A stretch of DNA of 7,437 bases from Flavobacterium sp. (GCA_024642295.1 JAHEBK010000076.1:1-7437); one strand, 5' to 3'; positions 1-7,276 are shown, counted from the first letter of the stretch. Made by a program: numbers and translations. The notes: generated from the letters alone by a model not told the origin.

Positions 1-298
1 TGGATAAGCAAAATAAACCTTCATATTGAAAAAGTTCTAAATATTAAACAGCCAAATGTAATAGTTATACGTATTCATGATTACTTTCAAAAGTGATTTA
101 GACAATTATTGAACGCTATTGGACGATTATAGGAAATAAAATGAAACTTTGTAGTTTTTTTGTTCCTGTCCAGATACTGTTGATTTAAAGGGATAGCTAT
201 TTGAATCTTGGAAAACTAACTATGGGTTTGTATAAATATTCTAGTATTTATGGTAACGAACTTAATTATGAAGAATTCGAAGGACTTCAAAAAAACTT
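1..298. other. Upstream intergenic region without a recognisable gene
   Basis: No coding region here is convincing on either strand: reading frames are short, broken by stops and show no family motif. I see no tRNA, rRNA or CRISPR-like repeat. Two small hairpins are visible. One at 79-98 pairs GATTACTTT with AAAGTGATT, using two G-T wobbles and a very short loop. The other at 232-251 pairs ATAAATA with TATTTAT around a 6-base loop. Neither is followed by a T tract, so neither looks like a terminator. The stretch is probably spacer between an unseen upstream gene and the trhO promoter. Confidence 0.6.
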
Positions 299-313
299 AG
301 TTTCTGAGAAACT
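299..313. repeat. Palindrome abutting the trhO promoter
   Basis: AGTTTC and GAAACT form a perfect 6-bp inverted repeat around the 3-base centre TGA. Its last base is the first T of the TTTG -33 element at 313-316. The position would suit an operator for a dimeric regulator, but this is inference from placement only, and short palindromes arise by chance in AT-rich DNA. Confidence 0.35.
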
Positions 314-343
314 TTGCCACTTTAACACTTTTCTGTACTTTTG
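313..343 (+). promoter_or_regulatory. Bacteroidota-type promoter of trhO
   Basis: A TTTG -33 element (313-316) is followed after 19 bp by TACTTTTG (336-343), a full match to the Bacteroidota -7 consensus TAnnTTTG. This spacing lies in the range known for Flavobacterium promoters read by the primary sigma factor. Transcription would begin near 349-352, giving a leader of about 27-30 nt before the ATG at 379. No Shine-Dalgarno sequence lies in that leader, as is usual for this phylum. Confidence 0.72.
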
Positions 344-378
344 CAAAAATATTTTTTCTCACTTAAACCGTTTATAGC

Positions 379-1737
379 ATGCAACTGTACAACACCTTAA
401 GCGCAGATGAAAGAGCCGAACTGATTGATCAGGCGGGTAAACAACGACTCACGTTGTCTTTTTATGCGTATGCCAAAATTGAAAACCCTAAAAAATTTCG
501 TGACGATTTATTTATAGCTTGGAATGCACTCGATGCTCTGGGTCGTACTTACGTTGCACATGAAGGTATAAATGCTCAAATGAGTGTTCCTGCAGAGAAT
601 TTTGAAGCCTTTAGAGATACGCTTGAAGTCTATGATTTCATGAAAGGCATTCGCTTAAATGTAGCTGTGGAACACGATGATCATTCGTTTTTGAAATTGA
701 CTGTAAAAGTACGCGACAAAATTGTTGCAGATGGTTTGAACGACGAAACTTTTGATGTAACTAATAAAGGAATCCATTTAAAAGCAGCAGAATTCAATGA
801 GATTTTAGAAAATCCAGATACTATTGTAGTCGATTTTAGAAACCATTACGAAAGTGAAATTGGTCATTTTAAAAATGCCATAACTCCGGATGTGGAAACT
901 TTTAGAGAGTCGTTGCCTATTATCAACGAACAACTGAAAGATTTTAAAGAAGATAAAAACCTAGTGATGTATTGCACAGGCGGTATTCGTTGTGAAAAAG
1001 CAAGTGCCTATTTCAAACACCAAGGGTTTAAAAATGTGTACCAACTTGAAGGCGGAATCATTCAATATGCCAAACAAATCAAAGAAGAAGGTTTAGAAAG
1101 TAAATTTATAGGTAAGAATTTCGTTTTTGATAATCGCTTGGGCGAAAGAATTACCGATGATATTATCTCGCAATGCCACCAATGTGGAAAACCATGTGAC
1201 AATCACACCAATTGTGAAAATGATGGTTGTCATTTGTTGTTTATTCAATGTGACGAATGTAAGGCTGCCATGGACAACTGCTGTTCCTCAGAATGTCTTG
1301 AAATTACCCGTTTGCCATTAGTGGAACAAGTAAAATTAAGAACAGGAAAACAGGTTGGCAACAAAGTATTCAGAAAAGGAAAATCAGATAGTTTGAAATT
1401 CAAACATTCAGGAAACTTGGCCGATATTGCGTTGGCAACGGCACCAAAACCTAAGGATATTCGCCAAAAAATAAAATTAAAAAAAGTGTTGCTTGGGAAA
1501 GTGGAACATTATTATGTAAAAGCACAAGTAGGCCTTTTTTCTATCGAAAATAAAGAATTAAGTGTTGGTGACAAAATCATCATTGCAGGTCCTACAACAG
1601 GAAATCAAGAATTGGTTTTAGAAAAAATGATTGTTAACGATATTGAAGGAACCCAAGCCAAAGCTGGTGATAGAGTAACTTTTGCAGTGCCGTTTAGAGT
1701 ACGATTATCAGATAAATTATATAAGGTTTTAGACTAA
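379..1737 (+). CDS. trhO: tRNA uridine(34) hydroxylase TrhO (rhodanese family) with C-terminal extension
   Basis: The 452-residue protein matches the TrhO/YceA (UPF0176) family, cytosolic enzymes that use O2 to make 5-hydroxyuridine at the tRNA wobble position. In order it shows an N-terminal acylphosphatase-like UPF0176 domain (about 24-115), a rhodanese domain (about 130-235) with the active-site loop CTGGIRC (catalytic candidate Cys199, second Cys205), and a cysteine-rich rhodanese C-terminal segment (about 247-310). That segment has ten cysteines between 266 and 306, beginning CHQCGKPC, and probably binds metal. E. coli TrhO has about 350 residues. Here roughly 110 more follow, and residues 370-450 resemble the small beta-barrel at the C-terminus of U32-family proteins (VGDKIIIAGPTTG near 396-408). 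The ATG at 379 fits the promoter and family start. The gene is monocistronic, between its own promoter and terminator. Family assignment is strong; the identity of the extension is inferred from residue pattern. Confidence 0.93.
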   Translation: MQLYNTLSADERAELIDQAGKQRLTLSFYAYAKIENPKKFRDDLFIAWNALDALGRTYVAHEGINAQMSVPAENFEAFRDTLEVYDFMKGIRLNVAVEHDDHSFLKLTVKVRDKIVADGLNDETFDVTNKGIHLKAAEFNEILENPDTIVVDFRNHYESEIGHFKNAITPDVETFRESLPIINEQLKDFKEDKNLVMYCTGGIRCEKASAYFKHQGFKNVYQLEGGIIQYAKQIKEEGLESKFIGKNFVFDNRLGERITDDIISQCHQCGKPCDNHTNCENDGCHLLFIQCDECKAAMDNCCSSECLEITRLPLVEQVKLRTGKQVGNKVFRKGKSDSLKFKHSGNLADIALATAPKPKDIRQKIKLKKVLLGKVEHYYVKAQVGLFSIENKELSVGDKIIIAGPTTGNQELVLEKMIVNDIEGTQAKAGDRVTFAVPFRVRLSDKLYKVLD

Positions 1738-1761
1738 TTATTTTCCTGAAATCAAATTTAC

Positions 1762-1798
1762 AAAGCCTGTTTCAATTCATTTTGAACAGGCTTTTTTT
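1762..1798 (+). terminator. Intrinsic terminator of trhO
   Basis: AAAGCCTGTT (1762-1771) pairs perfectly with AACAGGCTTT (1785-1794) around a 13-base loop. The 3' arm runs into a T tract ending at 1798. It lies 24 bp after the trhO stop codon. The opposite strand lacks a long T run, so it should act only on the + strand. Confidence 0.88.
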
Positions 1799-1833
1799 AA
1801 TAAATATTTATGAGAGATTCACATTTTTAGTGG

Positions 1834-1865
1834 TTGTGAGGTATACTTAAAAAATACTATCTTTA
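1834..1865 (+). promoter_or_regulatory. Candidate promoter of the ricT-gldH-PBP cluster
   Basis: TTG at 1834-1836 is followed after 21 bp by TATCTTTA (1858-1865), which matches the Bacteroidota -7 consensus TAnnTTTG at all but the last position. Being between the trhO terminator and the ricT start, it is where a promoter for the three-gene cluster is expected. Transcription would start near 1871, giving a leader of about 50 nt. The last-base mismatch makes it a candidate only. Confidence 0.42.
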
Positions 1866-1892
1866 CCAATTATTCGTTTTCTAAGAACTTAA

Positions 1893-1908
1893 GTTGTGTT
1901 TTCACAAC
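1893..1908 (+). promoter_or_regulatory. Small hairpin in the ricT leader
   Basis: GTTGTG (1893-1898) and CACAAC (1903-1908) form a perfect 6-bp stem with a TTTT loop. It ends 15 bases before the ATG at 1924, inside the predicted leader. It could influence ribosome access or mRNA stability, or be a short chance palindrome. There is no T tract after it, so it is not a terminator. Confidence 0.3.
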
Positions 1909-1923
1909 ACTACATATATCATT

Positions 1924-3255
1924 ATGGCATGTACAAGTTGTTCAACTTCTGATGGTGGTGCACCTAAGGGTTGTAAAAATAATGGGACTTGCGGCACCGA
2001 TAGCTGCAATAAATTAACGGTATTTGATTGGTTGTCTAATATGAGTTTGCCTAATGGCGAAGCTCCTTTTGACTGTGTGGAAGTCCGTTTTAAAAATGGC
2101 CGAAAAGAATTTTTTAGAAATACTGAAAAATTGACGCTAAGCATGGGGGACATTGTGGCAACTGTCGCTTCTCCTGGGCATGATATTGGAATTGTGACTT
2201 TGACGGGCGAATTAGTTCGCATTCAAATGAAGAAAAAAGGAGTCAATCCTACTAGCAATGAAGTTCCTAAAATTTACCGTAAAGCTTCTCAAAAAGATAT
2301 CGACATTTGGTCAACAGCAAGAGACCGTGAAGAGCCAATGAAAGTGCGTGCTCGTGAACTAGCGATTCAGCACAAACTGGAAATGAAGATATCGGATATT
2401 GAATTTCAAGGAGATGGCTCGAAAGCGACTTTTTATTATACAGCTAACGATCGTGTGGATTTTAGACTTTTGATTAAAGATTTTGCCAAAGAATTTAGTA
2501 CCAGAGTCGAAATGAAACAGGTAGGTTTCCGTCAGGAAGCCGCTCGTTTGGGAGGAATAGGTTCTTGCGGAAGAGAATTGTGTTGTTCTACTTGGTTAAC
2601 CGATTTTAGAAGCGTGAATACTTCTGCAGCACGTTACCAACAATTGTCATTGAATCCCCAAAAACTTGCAGGACAATGTGGAAAATTGAAATGTTGTTTG
2701 AACTACGAATTAGACACCTACATGGATGCTTTAAAAGGATTTCCTGATTTTGACACCAAATTAGTGACTGAAAAAGGAGACGCAGTTTGTCAAAAACAAG
2801 ATATTTTCAAAGGATTAATGTGGTTTGCTTACACTAATAATTTCGCAAATTGGCACGTGTTGAAAATTGAAAAAGTACAAGAAATCATAGCTGAGAACAA
2901 ACAAAAAAAGAAAGTTTCAGCTCTTGAAGATTTCGCTATCGAGATCATTCAAGAAAGAGAAAAAGACTTTAACAATGCAATGGGGCAAGAGAGTTTGACT
3001 CGTTTTGACCAACCTAAGAAAAAGAAAAGACCAAACAAAAAACCAAAAATAACGGCTGAACGATCAAATGCTGAAGGGGCTCCAAAAGCAAATCAAGAAA
3101 ACAAGCCGAACCAAAATAAACCAAATAACAATAAGTCAAGGCCTAATAATAAAAAACCAAACAACAATAATAAAAATGGGGGTAACGGTGATAACAAAAC
3201 CAATCCACAACCTAGAAAACCTATAATTATTACTAAAAATGAGAATAAACAATAG
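1924..3255 (+). CDS. ricT: PSP1-domain protein, RicT/YaaT homologue
   Basis: The product (443 residues from the ATG at 1924) belongs to the PSP1/RicT family. In Bacillus subtilis RicT forms an Fe-S complex with RicA and RicF that assists RNase Y in mRNA maturation. The diagnostic motifs are present: GIGSCGRELCCSTWL (211-225; Cys215, 220, 221) and GQCGKLKCCLNYE (250-262; Cys252, 257, 258). Before them is a cysteine-rich head (Cys3, 6, 17, 23, 28, first residues MACTSCSTSDGG) which I associate with Bacteroidota homologues. After about residue 362 the protein turns into a Lys/Asn/Pro/Gln-rich, probably disordered and strongly basic tail that could bind RNA. A TTG start at 1894 would add ten residues, but the ATG is preferred because the family start MACxSCS follows it directly. 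It leads a cluster with gldH and a penicillin-binding protein, and its last 17 bases overlap gldH. No ricA or ricF is in this window. The role in this phylum is inferred. Confidence 0.88.
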   Translation: MACTSCSTSDGGAPKGCKNNGTCGTDSCNKLTVFDWLSNMSLPNGEAPFDCVEVRFKNGRKEFFRNTEKLTLSMGDIVATVASPGHDIGIVTLTGELVRIQMKKKGVNPTSNEVPKIYRKASQKDIDIWSTARDREEPMKVRARELAIQHKLEMKISDIEFQGDGSKATFYYTANDRVDFRLLIKDFAKEFSTRVEMKQVGFRQEAARLGGIGSCGRELCCSTWLTDFRSVNTSAARYQQLSLNPQKLAGQCGKLKCCLNYELDTYMDALKGFPDFDTKLVTEKGDAVCQKQDIFKGLMWFAYTNNFANWHVLKIEKVQEIIAENKQKKKVSALEDFAIEIIQEREKDFNNAMGQESLTRFDQPKKKKRPNKKPKITAERSNAEGAPKANQENKPNQNKPNNNKSRPNNKKPNNNNKNGGNGDNKTNPQPRKPIIITKNENKQ

Positions 3256-3718
3256 TTATTTGATTCTTCTTATTGCTGTTCTTCTTATCTCTTGTGACAA
3301 AAAGAGAGTTTTTGATGAATACAAATCGGTTGGAAGTGCTTGGCACAAAGACAGTATTATCTCGTTTGATTTGCCTGAATTAGATTCCACACAACGCTAT
3401 GATTTGTTTATCAACTTGAGAGACAATAATAATTATCCTTACAATAATTTATTTTTGATTGTAACATTAGAAAAACCTAATGGGTATACCAAAGTAGATA
3501 CGCTCGAGTATGAAATGGCAGCTCCTGATGGTAGCCTCCTCGGAGATGGTTTTACAGATATTAAAGAGAGTAAATTGTTTTATAAAGAGGGCGTTCGATT
3601 TCGAGGAAAATACAAAGTCAACATAAAACAAGCCGTTAGAGAATCTGGGAAAGTACCTGGTGTAACCCAGCTAGAAGGTATAACCGACATTGGATTAAGA
3701 ATAGAAAAAAAAGAATAG
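3239..3718 (+). CDS. gldH: Gliding motility lipoprotein GldH
   Basis: The 159-residue protein begins with a lipoprotein signal peptide: a charged start (MRINN), a hydrophobic run (about 7-17) and the lipobox LISC with lipidated Cys19. The mature sequence, starting CDKKRVFDEYKSVGSAWHKD, matches the GldH family, whose usual length is close to this. In Flavobacterium johnsoniae GldH is one of the lipoproteins needed for gliding, and mutants also lose chitin use and sensitivity to some phages, traits connected with the type IX secretion machinery. Its exact biochemical role is not known. The start codon lies inside the end of ricT (17-bp overlap in another frame), so translation is probably coupled to ricT. 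The A-rich sequence just before the ATG is typical of starts in this phylum. The PBP gene follows after 12 bp. Confidence 0.9.
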   Translation: MRINNSYLILLIAVLLISCDKKRVFDEYKSVGSAWHKDSIISFDLPELDSTQRYDLFINLRDNNNYPYNNLFLIVTLEKPNGYTKVDTLEYEMAAPDGSLLGDGFTDIKESKLFYKEGVRFRGKYKVNIKQAVRESGKVPGVTQLEGITDIGLRIEKKE

Positions 3719-3730
3719 ATAGTATAAATT

Positions 3731-6043
3731 ATGGCTACTAAAAAAAACAATTCAAAGAATTCTATAGACAAGGATTTTAAATTTTACACTCAAACATTTT
3801 GGAAATTTTTCTTTTATGGATTAGGTGGAATAGCACTCTTTTTTCTGTTCGCCTCTTGGGGAATTTTTGGTTCTATGCCTTCTTTTGAAGACTTAGAAAA
3901 TCCCGATTCTAATTTGGCTACAGAAATTATTTCTTCAGATGGAGTGGTAATTGGTAAATATTTTCAAAAAAACAGGTCACAATTAAAATATTCAGATTTA
4001 CCAAAAAATCTCGTCGATGCACTTGTGGCGACTGAGGACGAACGTTTTTACGAACACTCAGGTATTGATGGAAGAGGAACACTTAGAGCCATCGCAAGTT
4101 TAGGAACAAGTGGTGGTGCGAGTACCTTAACACAACAATTAGCCAAACAATTATTTCATGGTGAAGGTTCTAAATTTTTACCTTTTAGAATTGTTCAAAA
4201 AGCCAAAGAGTGGATTATTGCCATCCGTTTGGAGAGACAATATACTAAAAACGAAATCCTAGCCATGTACTGTAATGTATATGATTTTGGTAATTATTCT
4301 GTGGGTGTAAGCTCAGCTGCTCAAACGTATTTTTCAAAAACACCAAAACAGTTAACCGTTGACGAATCGGCTATTTTAGTAGGGATGTTTAAGAATTCGG
4401 GATTATACAATCCTGTAAGAAATCCTGTTGGTGTAAAAAACAGAAGAAATGTGGTGCTTGCGCAAATGGAAAAATCACACATGATTTCCAAAGACCAAAA
4501 AGAAAAACTACAAGCCTTACCAATTACTTTAAAATTTAAGTTAGAAAGTCATAGAGAAGGAACAGCTACTTATTTCAGAGAATACCTTCGTGACTATATG
4601 AAAAAATGGGTTGCAGATGAAGGCAACAAAAAGGCAGATGGTTCTGATTACGACATTTATAAAGATGGACTAAAAATCTATACAACCATTGATTCTCGTA
4701 TGCAATTGCATGCTGAAGAAGCGGTAGAGAAACACATGGCTAATTTGCAAGAAGAGTTCTTTCTGCAATCAAAAACTAATAAAAATGCGCCATTTGTCAA
4801 TATTACTGAAGCCGAAACAAATCGCATTTTGAAACAAGCCATGAAATCTTCTAATCGATGGGCTGTTTTAAAATCCAATGATAAAAGTGATGCCGAAATA
4901 GAAGAATCATTTTATAAAGATGCAAAAATGACGGTATTCACTTGGAAAGGTGAAAAGGATACCATCATGAAACCTATCGATTCTATCCGCTATTACAAAC
5001 ACTTTTTGCAATCTGGATTGATGGCTATGGAGCCTCAAACGGGAAATATCAAAGCATGGGTTGGTGGAATCAATTATAAATATTTTCAATACGATCACGT
5101 AGCTCAAGGAGCAAGACAAGTAGGATCTACCTTCAAGCCTTTTGTATATGCTACTGCTATCGAACAATTGAACATGTCCCCTTGTGACTCGATTATAGAT
5201 GCACCTTTCACAATGCCTGTAGGACGTCATCATGCTACTGAAGCTTGGTCACCTAAAAATTCGGACAATAAATACCGAGGAATGGTTACTTTAAAGAAAG
5301 CTTTGGCAAACTCTATCAATACCGTATCTGCCAAATTAATGGATAAAGTAGGTCCTGAAGCTGTTGTTGATTTAACACACAAATTAGGCGTAAAATCACA
5401 AATTCCAATTCAGGCTTCAATTGCATTAGGAGCAGTTGAAATTACAGTGGAAGACATGGTTGCGGCTTATAGTACTTTTGCCAATCAAGGGGTATATAAC
5501 AAACCACAGTTTTTAAATCGTATTGAAGATAAAAGTGGAGTAGTTATTTATGAACCTATCCCAGAATCACACGATGTATTGAATAAAGATATTGCCTTTG
5601 CGGTAATCAAATTATTAGAAGGAGTAACTGAAGGAGGTTCTGGATCTCGATTGCGTACACAATACGGAGGAAGCGGAGACAATCGTTGGACAGGATATCC
5701 TTATATGTTTACAAATCCCATTGCAGGTAAAACAGGAACAACCCAAAACCAATCTGACGGATGGTTTATGGGAATGGTCCCGAATCTAGTAACAGGTGTT
5801 TGGGTGGGTTGCGAAGATCGTTCCGCTCGTTTCAAAAGCATTACTTATGGTCAAGGTGCAACGGCAGCCCTACCAGTTTGGGGATATTTTATGAAATTGT
5901 GTTATGCTGATCCTGAATTAAAAGTATCCAAAGAAGCCTTTGATAGGCCGCCAAATTTATCAATTAAAGTAGATTGTTATGTCCCAAGAGTTGCGAAAGA
6001 TTCAATAGGTTCTCAACAAAATACAGATGAGTTTTCATTCTAA
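3731..6043 (+). CDS. Class A penicillin-binding protein (PBP1A type), bifunctional transglycosylase/transpeptidase
   Basis: The 770-residue enzyme polymerises lipid II into glycan strands and crosslinks stem peptides on the periplasmic side of the inner membrane. A short basic cytoplasmic tail precedes one transmembrane anchor (about 24-47). The GT51 domain shows TEDERFYEHSG (101-111, catalytic Glu102), GASTLTQQLAKQLF (129-142) and the block KAKEWIIAIRLERQYTKNEIL (157-177). The transpeptidase domain has all three penicillin-binding motifs: STFK (466-469, nucleophile Ser466), SIN (528-530) and KTGTT (667-671). A segment of about 100 residues (roughly 323-425) rich in charged residues separates the two catalytic parts. 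Length and motifs are complete, so it should be active. It is the last gene of the ricT-gldH cluster, 12 bp after gldH, and is followed by a strong terminator. Other paralogues of the family may exist elsewhere in the genome, so I give no symbol. Confidence 0.95.
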   Translation: MATKKNNSKNSIDKDFKFYTQTFWKFFFYGLGGIALFFLFASWGIFGSMPSFEDLENPDSNLATEIISSDGVVIGKYFQKNRSQLKYSDLPKNLVDALVATEDERFYEHSGIDGRGTLRAIASLGTSGGASTLTQQLAKQLFHGEGSKFLPFRIVQKAKEWIIAIRLERQYTKNEILAMYCNVYDFGNYSVGVSSAAQTYFSKTPKQLTVDESAILVGMFKNSGLYNPVRNPVGVKNRRNVVLAQMEKSHMISKDQKEKLQALPITLKFKLESHREGTATYFREYLRDYMKKWVADEGNKKADGSDYDIYKDGLKIYTTIDSRMQLHAEEAVEKHMANLQEEFFLQSKTNKNAPFVNITEAETNRILKQAMKSSNRWAVLKSNDKSDAEIEESFYKDAKMTVFTWKGEKDTIMKPIDSIRYYKHFLQSGLMAMEPQTGNIKAWVGGINYKYFQYDHVAQGARQVGSTFKPFVYATAIEQLNMSPCDSIIDAPFTMPVGRHHATEAWSPKNSDNKYRGMVTLKKALANSINTVSAKLMDKVGPEAVVDLTHKLGVKSQIPIQASIALGAVEITVEDMVAAYSTFANQGVYNKPQFLNRIEDKSGVVIYEPIPESHDVLNKDIAFAVIKLLEGVTEGGSGSRLRTQYGGSGDNRWTGYPYMFTNPIAGKTGTTQNQSDGWFMGMVPNLVTGVWVGCEDRSARFKSITYGQGATAALPVWGYFMKLCYADPELKVSKEAFDRPPNLSIKVDCYVPRVAKDSIGSQQNTDEFSF

Positions 6044-6056
6044 AACAATACAAACT

Positions 6057-6089
6057 ATAGCCTCCTCACCAACAGGAGGCTATTTTTTT
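6057..6089 (+). terminator. Intrinsic terminator of the ricT-gldH-PBP cluster
   Basis: ATAGCCTCCT (6057-6066) and AGGAGGCTAT (6074-6083) form a perfect 10-bp stem with a 7-base loop (CACCAAC), followed by a run of seven T to 6089. It starts 13 bp after the PBP stop codon and closes the cluster before scoA. Confidence 0.92.
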
Positions 6090-6198
6090 GAATTAAATGA
6101 AACGATACAAATAATCAAAGTTTTATTTCATCATCCAATAAATATTGTTTTTTCTTTTGGAAATAAAGCCTTAGTTTTAAGTACCGAAAGAAATCAAT

Positions 6199-6900
6199 AT
6201 GATAAATAAAAAAGTAAATACCGTAAAGGAAGCTATTGAAGGAATAAAAGACGGAATGACGCTATTACTTGGCGGTTTTGGTTTATGCGGAATTCCCGAA
6301 AATACCATTGCGGCATTGGTGCAAAATGGGAGCAAAGATTTGACCTGTGTTTCTAACAATGCGGGAGTGGATGATTTTGGACTCGGCTTGCTTTTACATA
6401 AAAAACAAATCAAAAAAATGATTTCTTCGTACGTAGGGGAGAATGCCGAATTTGAACGCCAAATGCTCTCAGGCGAACTCGAAGTGGAATTGATTCCGCA
6501 AGGAACATTAGCCGAGCGTTGTCGCGCAGCACAAGCCGGAATTCCTGCTTTTTATACTCCTGCAGGTTATGGTACGGAAGTGGCTCAAGGCAAAGAAATC
6601 AGAGATTTCAATGGCAAAATGCATGTTTTAGAACACGCCTTTCAAGCCGACTTTGCGATTGTAAAAGCGTGGAAAGGCGATACCGCTGGCAACCTCATCT
6701 TCAAAGGAACCGCTCGCAACTTTAATCCTGTAATGGCAGGTGCAGCCAAAATCACTATCGCAGAAGTTGAAGAACTCGTAGAAGCTGGATCTTTAGACCC
6801 TAATCAAATTCACATTCCCGGGATTTTTGTACAACGAATTTTTCAAGGAGAGAAATATGAAAAAAGGATTGAGCAACGAACTGTTCGAAGTAGAAATTAA
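6199..6900 (+). CDS. scoA: 3-oxoacid CoA-transferase subunit A
   Basis: The 233-residue protein is the A subunit of a two-subunit CoA-transferase, most likely succinyl-CoA:3-ketoacid CoA-transferase, which moves CoA from succinyl-CoA to acetoacetate in ketone-body or acetoacetate use. The family signature [16 protein letters not shown] (18-33) matches the class I CoA-transferase pattern, and SNNAG (52-56) and the region [18 protein letters not shown] (97-114) are also typical. The C-terminal [19 protein letters not shown] (207-226) supports the SCOT-like rather than the shorter AtoD type. The catalytic Glu is in subunit B. The ATG at 6199 gives the expected N-terminus [13 protein letters not shown]. 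It is separated from the upstream cluster by a terminator, so it needs its own promoter within 6090-6198, where I find only poor matches. Its partner gene starts 413 bp later instead of directly after it. An acetate-acetoacetate CoA-transferase is the main alternative. Confidence 0.92.
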   Translation: MINKKVNTVKEAIEGIKDGMTLLLGGFGLCGIPENTIAALVQNGSKDLTCVSNNAGVDDFGLGLLLHKKQIKKMISSYVGENAEFERQMLSGELEVELIPQGTLAERCRAAQAGIPAFYTPAGYGTEVAQGKEIRDFNGKMHVLEHAFQADFAIVKAWKGDTAGNLIFKGTARNFNPVMAGAAKITIAEVEELVEAGSLDPNQIHIPGIFVQRIFQGEKYEKRIEQRTVRSRN

Positions 6901-6919
6901 ATCAATTAATTAATCTGAA

Positions 6920-6932
6920 AATGTAACAATTA
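6920..6932 (+). repeat. Left arm of an inverted repeat bracketing the four-helix-bundle gene
   Basis: AATGTAACAATTA here is the reverse complement of 7274-7286 except for one base (12 of 13 positions, nine of them contiguous). Its last base is the A of the four-helix-bundle ATG. Such ends could pair in RNA into a stem enclosing the gene. The match is short and AT-rich, so chance remains possible. Confidence 0.4.
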
Positions 6933-7276
6933 TGTATAGTGAAAATATAGTAGTCACTAAATCAATTCAATTTGCATTAGCAATAATTAACTATTGCGAA
7001 ATACTTGAAAAAGAAAGAAAATTTGTAATTGCAAATCAATTGTTGAAATCAGGAACTAGTATTGGAGCAAATATCCATTAAGCTCAAAATGCAGAAAGTA
7101 AAGCAGATTTTATACATAAAATGAAAATTGCTGCTAAAGAAATTGAAGAAACCAAGTATTGGATTATTCTTTGTGAAAAAGCACCTTCATATCCATTTGA
7201 TGAAAAACTAAATTCAATGATTAAAGAATTGGGATTAATTGTTTATAAAATCATCAGCACTTGTAAAACTAGGTAA
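6932..7276 (+). pseudogene. Four-helix-bundle protein (23S rRNA intervening-sequence protein family), interrupted by a stop
   Basis: Read through one internal stop, the frame gives 114 codons that match the four-helix-bundle family first seen in proteins encoded inside 23S rRNA intervening sequences. Visible family features are the helix-2 block LLKSGTSIGANIH (37-49), then AQNAESKADFIHKMKIAAKE (51-70), ETKYWIILCE (73-82) and a final helix ending YKIIS. Codon 50 (7079-7081) is TAA where the family almost always has Glu (SIGANIxEA), so a single G-to-T change would explain it. The halves are otherwise intact and in one frame, which implies a recent break, a sequencing error, or less likely readthrough. 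Translation from 6932 would give a 49-residue peptide; an internal ATG at 7121 could restart the second half. It lies between scoA (31 bp before) and scoB (37 bp after), an unexpected place. The family's molecular role is not known. Confidence 0.82.

Noticed and set aside
222..377. A 51-codon reading frame (MGLYKYSSIYGNELNYEEF...) that stops one base before the trhO ATG
   Set aside because: It contains the trhO promoter, matches no family I know, and its second half is just the promoter and leader translated. Most likely chance.
1894..1923. Ten-residue extension of RicT from a TTG start
   Set aside because: It would overlap the leader hairpin, and the family N-terminus begins at the ATG at 1924.
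1902..2222. Long open frame on the - strand opposite ricT, and similar ones opposite the PBP and scoA
   Set aside because: Shadows of well-supported + strand genes, without recognisable motifs.
3100..3180. Near-repeats of AAT/AAC/CCA codons resembling a tandem array
   Set aside because: They encode the Asn/Lys/Pro-rich tail of RicT and are imperfect; not a CRISPR or iteron array.
6145..6179. Possible scoA promoter: TTG at 6145-6147 and TAGTTTTA at 6172-6179
   Set aside because: The spacing of 24 bp is beyond the usual range and the -7 box has a mismatch. A promoter must lie in this gap, but this match is too weak to call.
6027..6209. 60-codon frame across the PBP terminator and scoA leader
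   Set aside because: It encodes the terminator hairpin, shows no family features and overlaps the ends of two clear genes.
6899..7041. AAATCAATT occurring three times (6899, 6959, 7033)
   Set aside because: Unequal spacing, AT-rich, and two copies lie in coding sequence; no sign of a target-site duplication or array.
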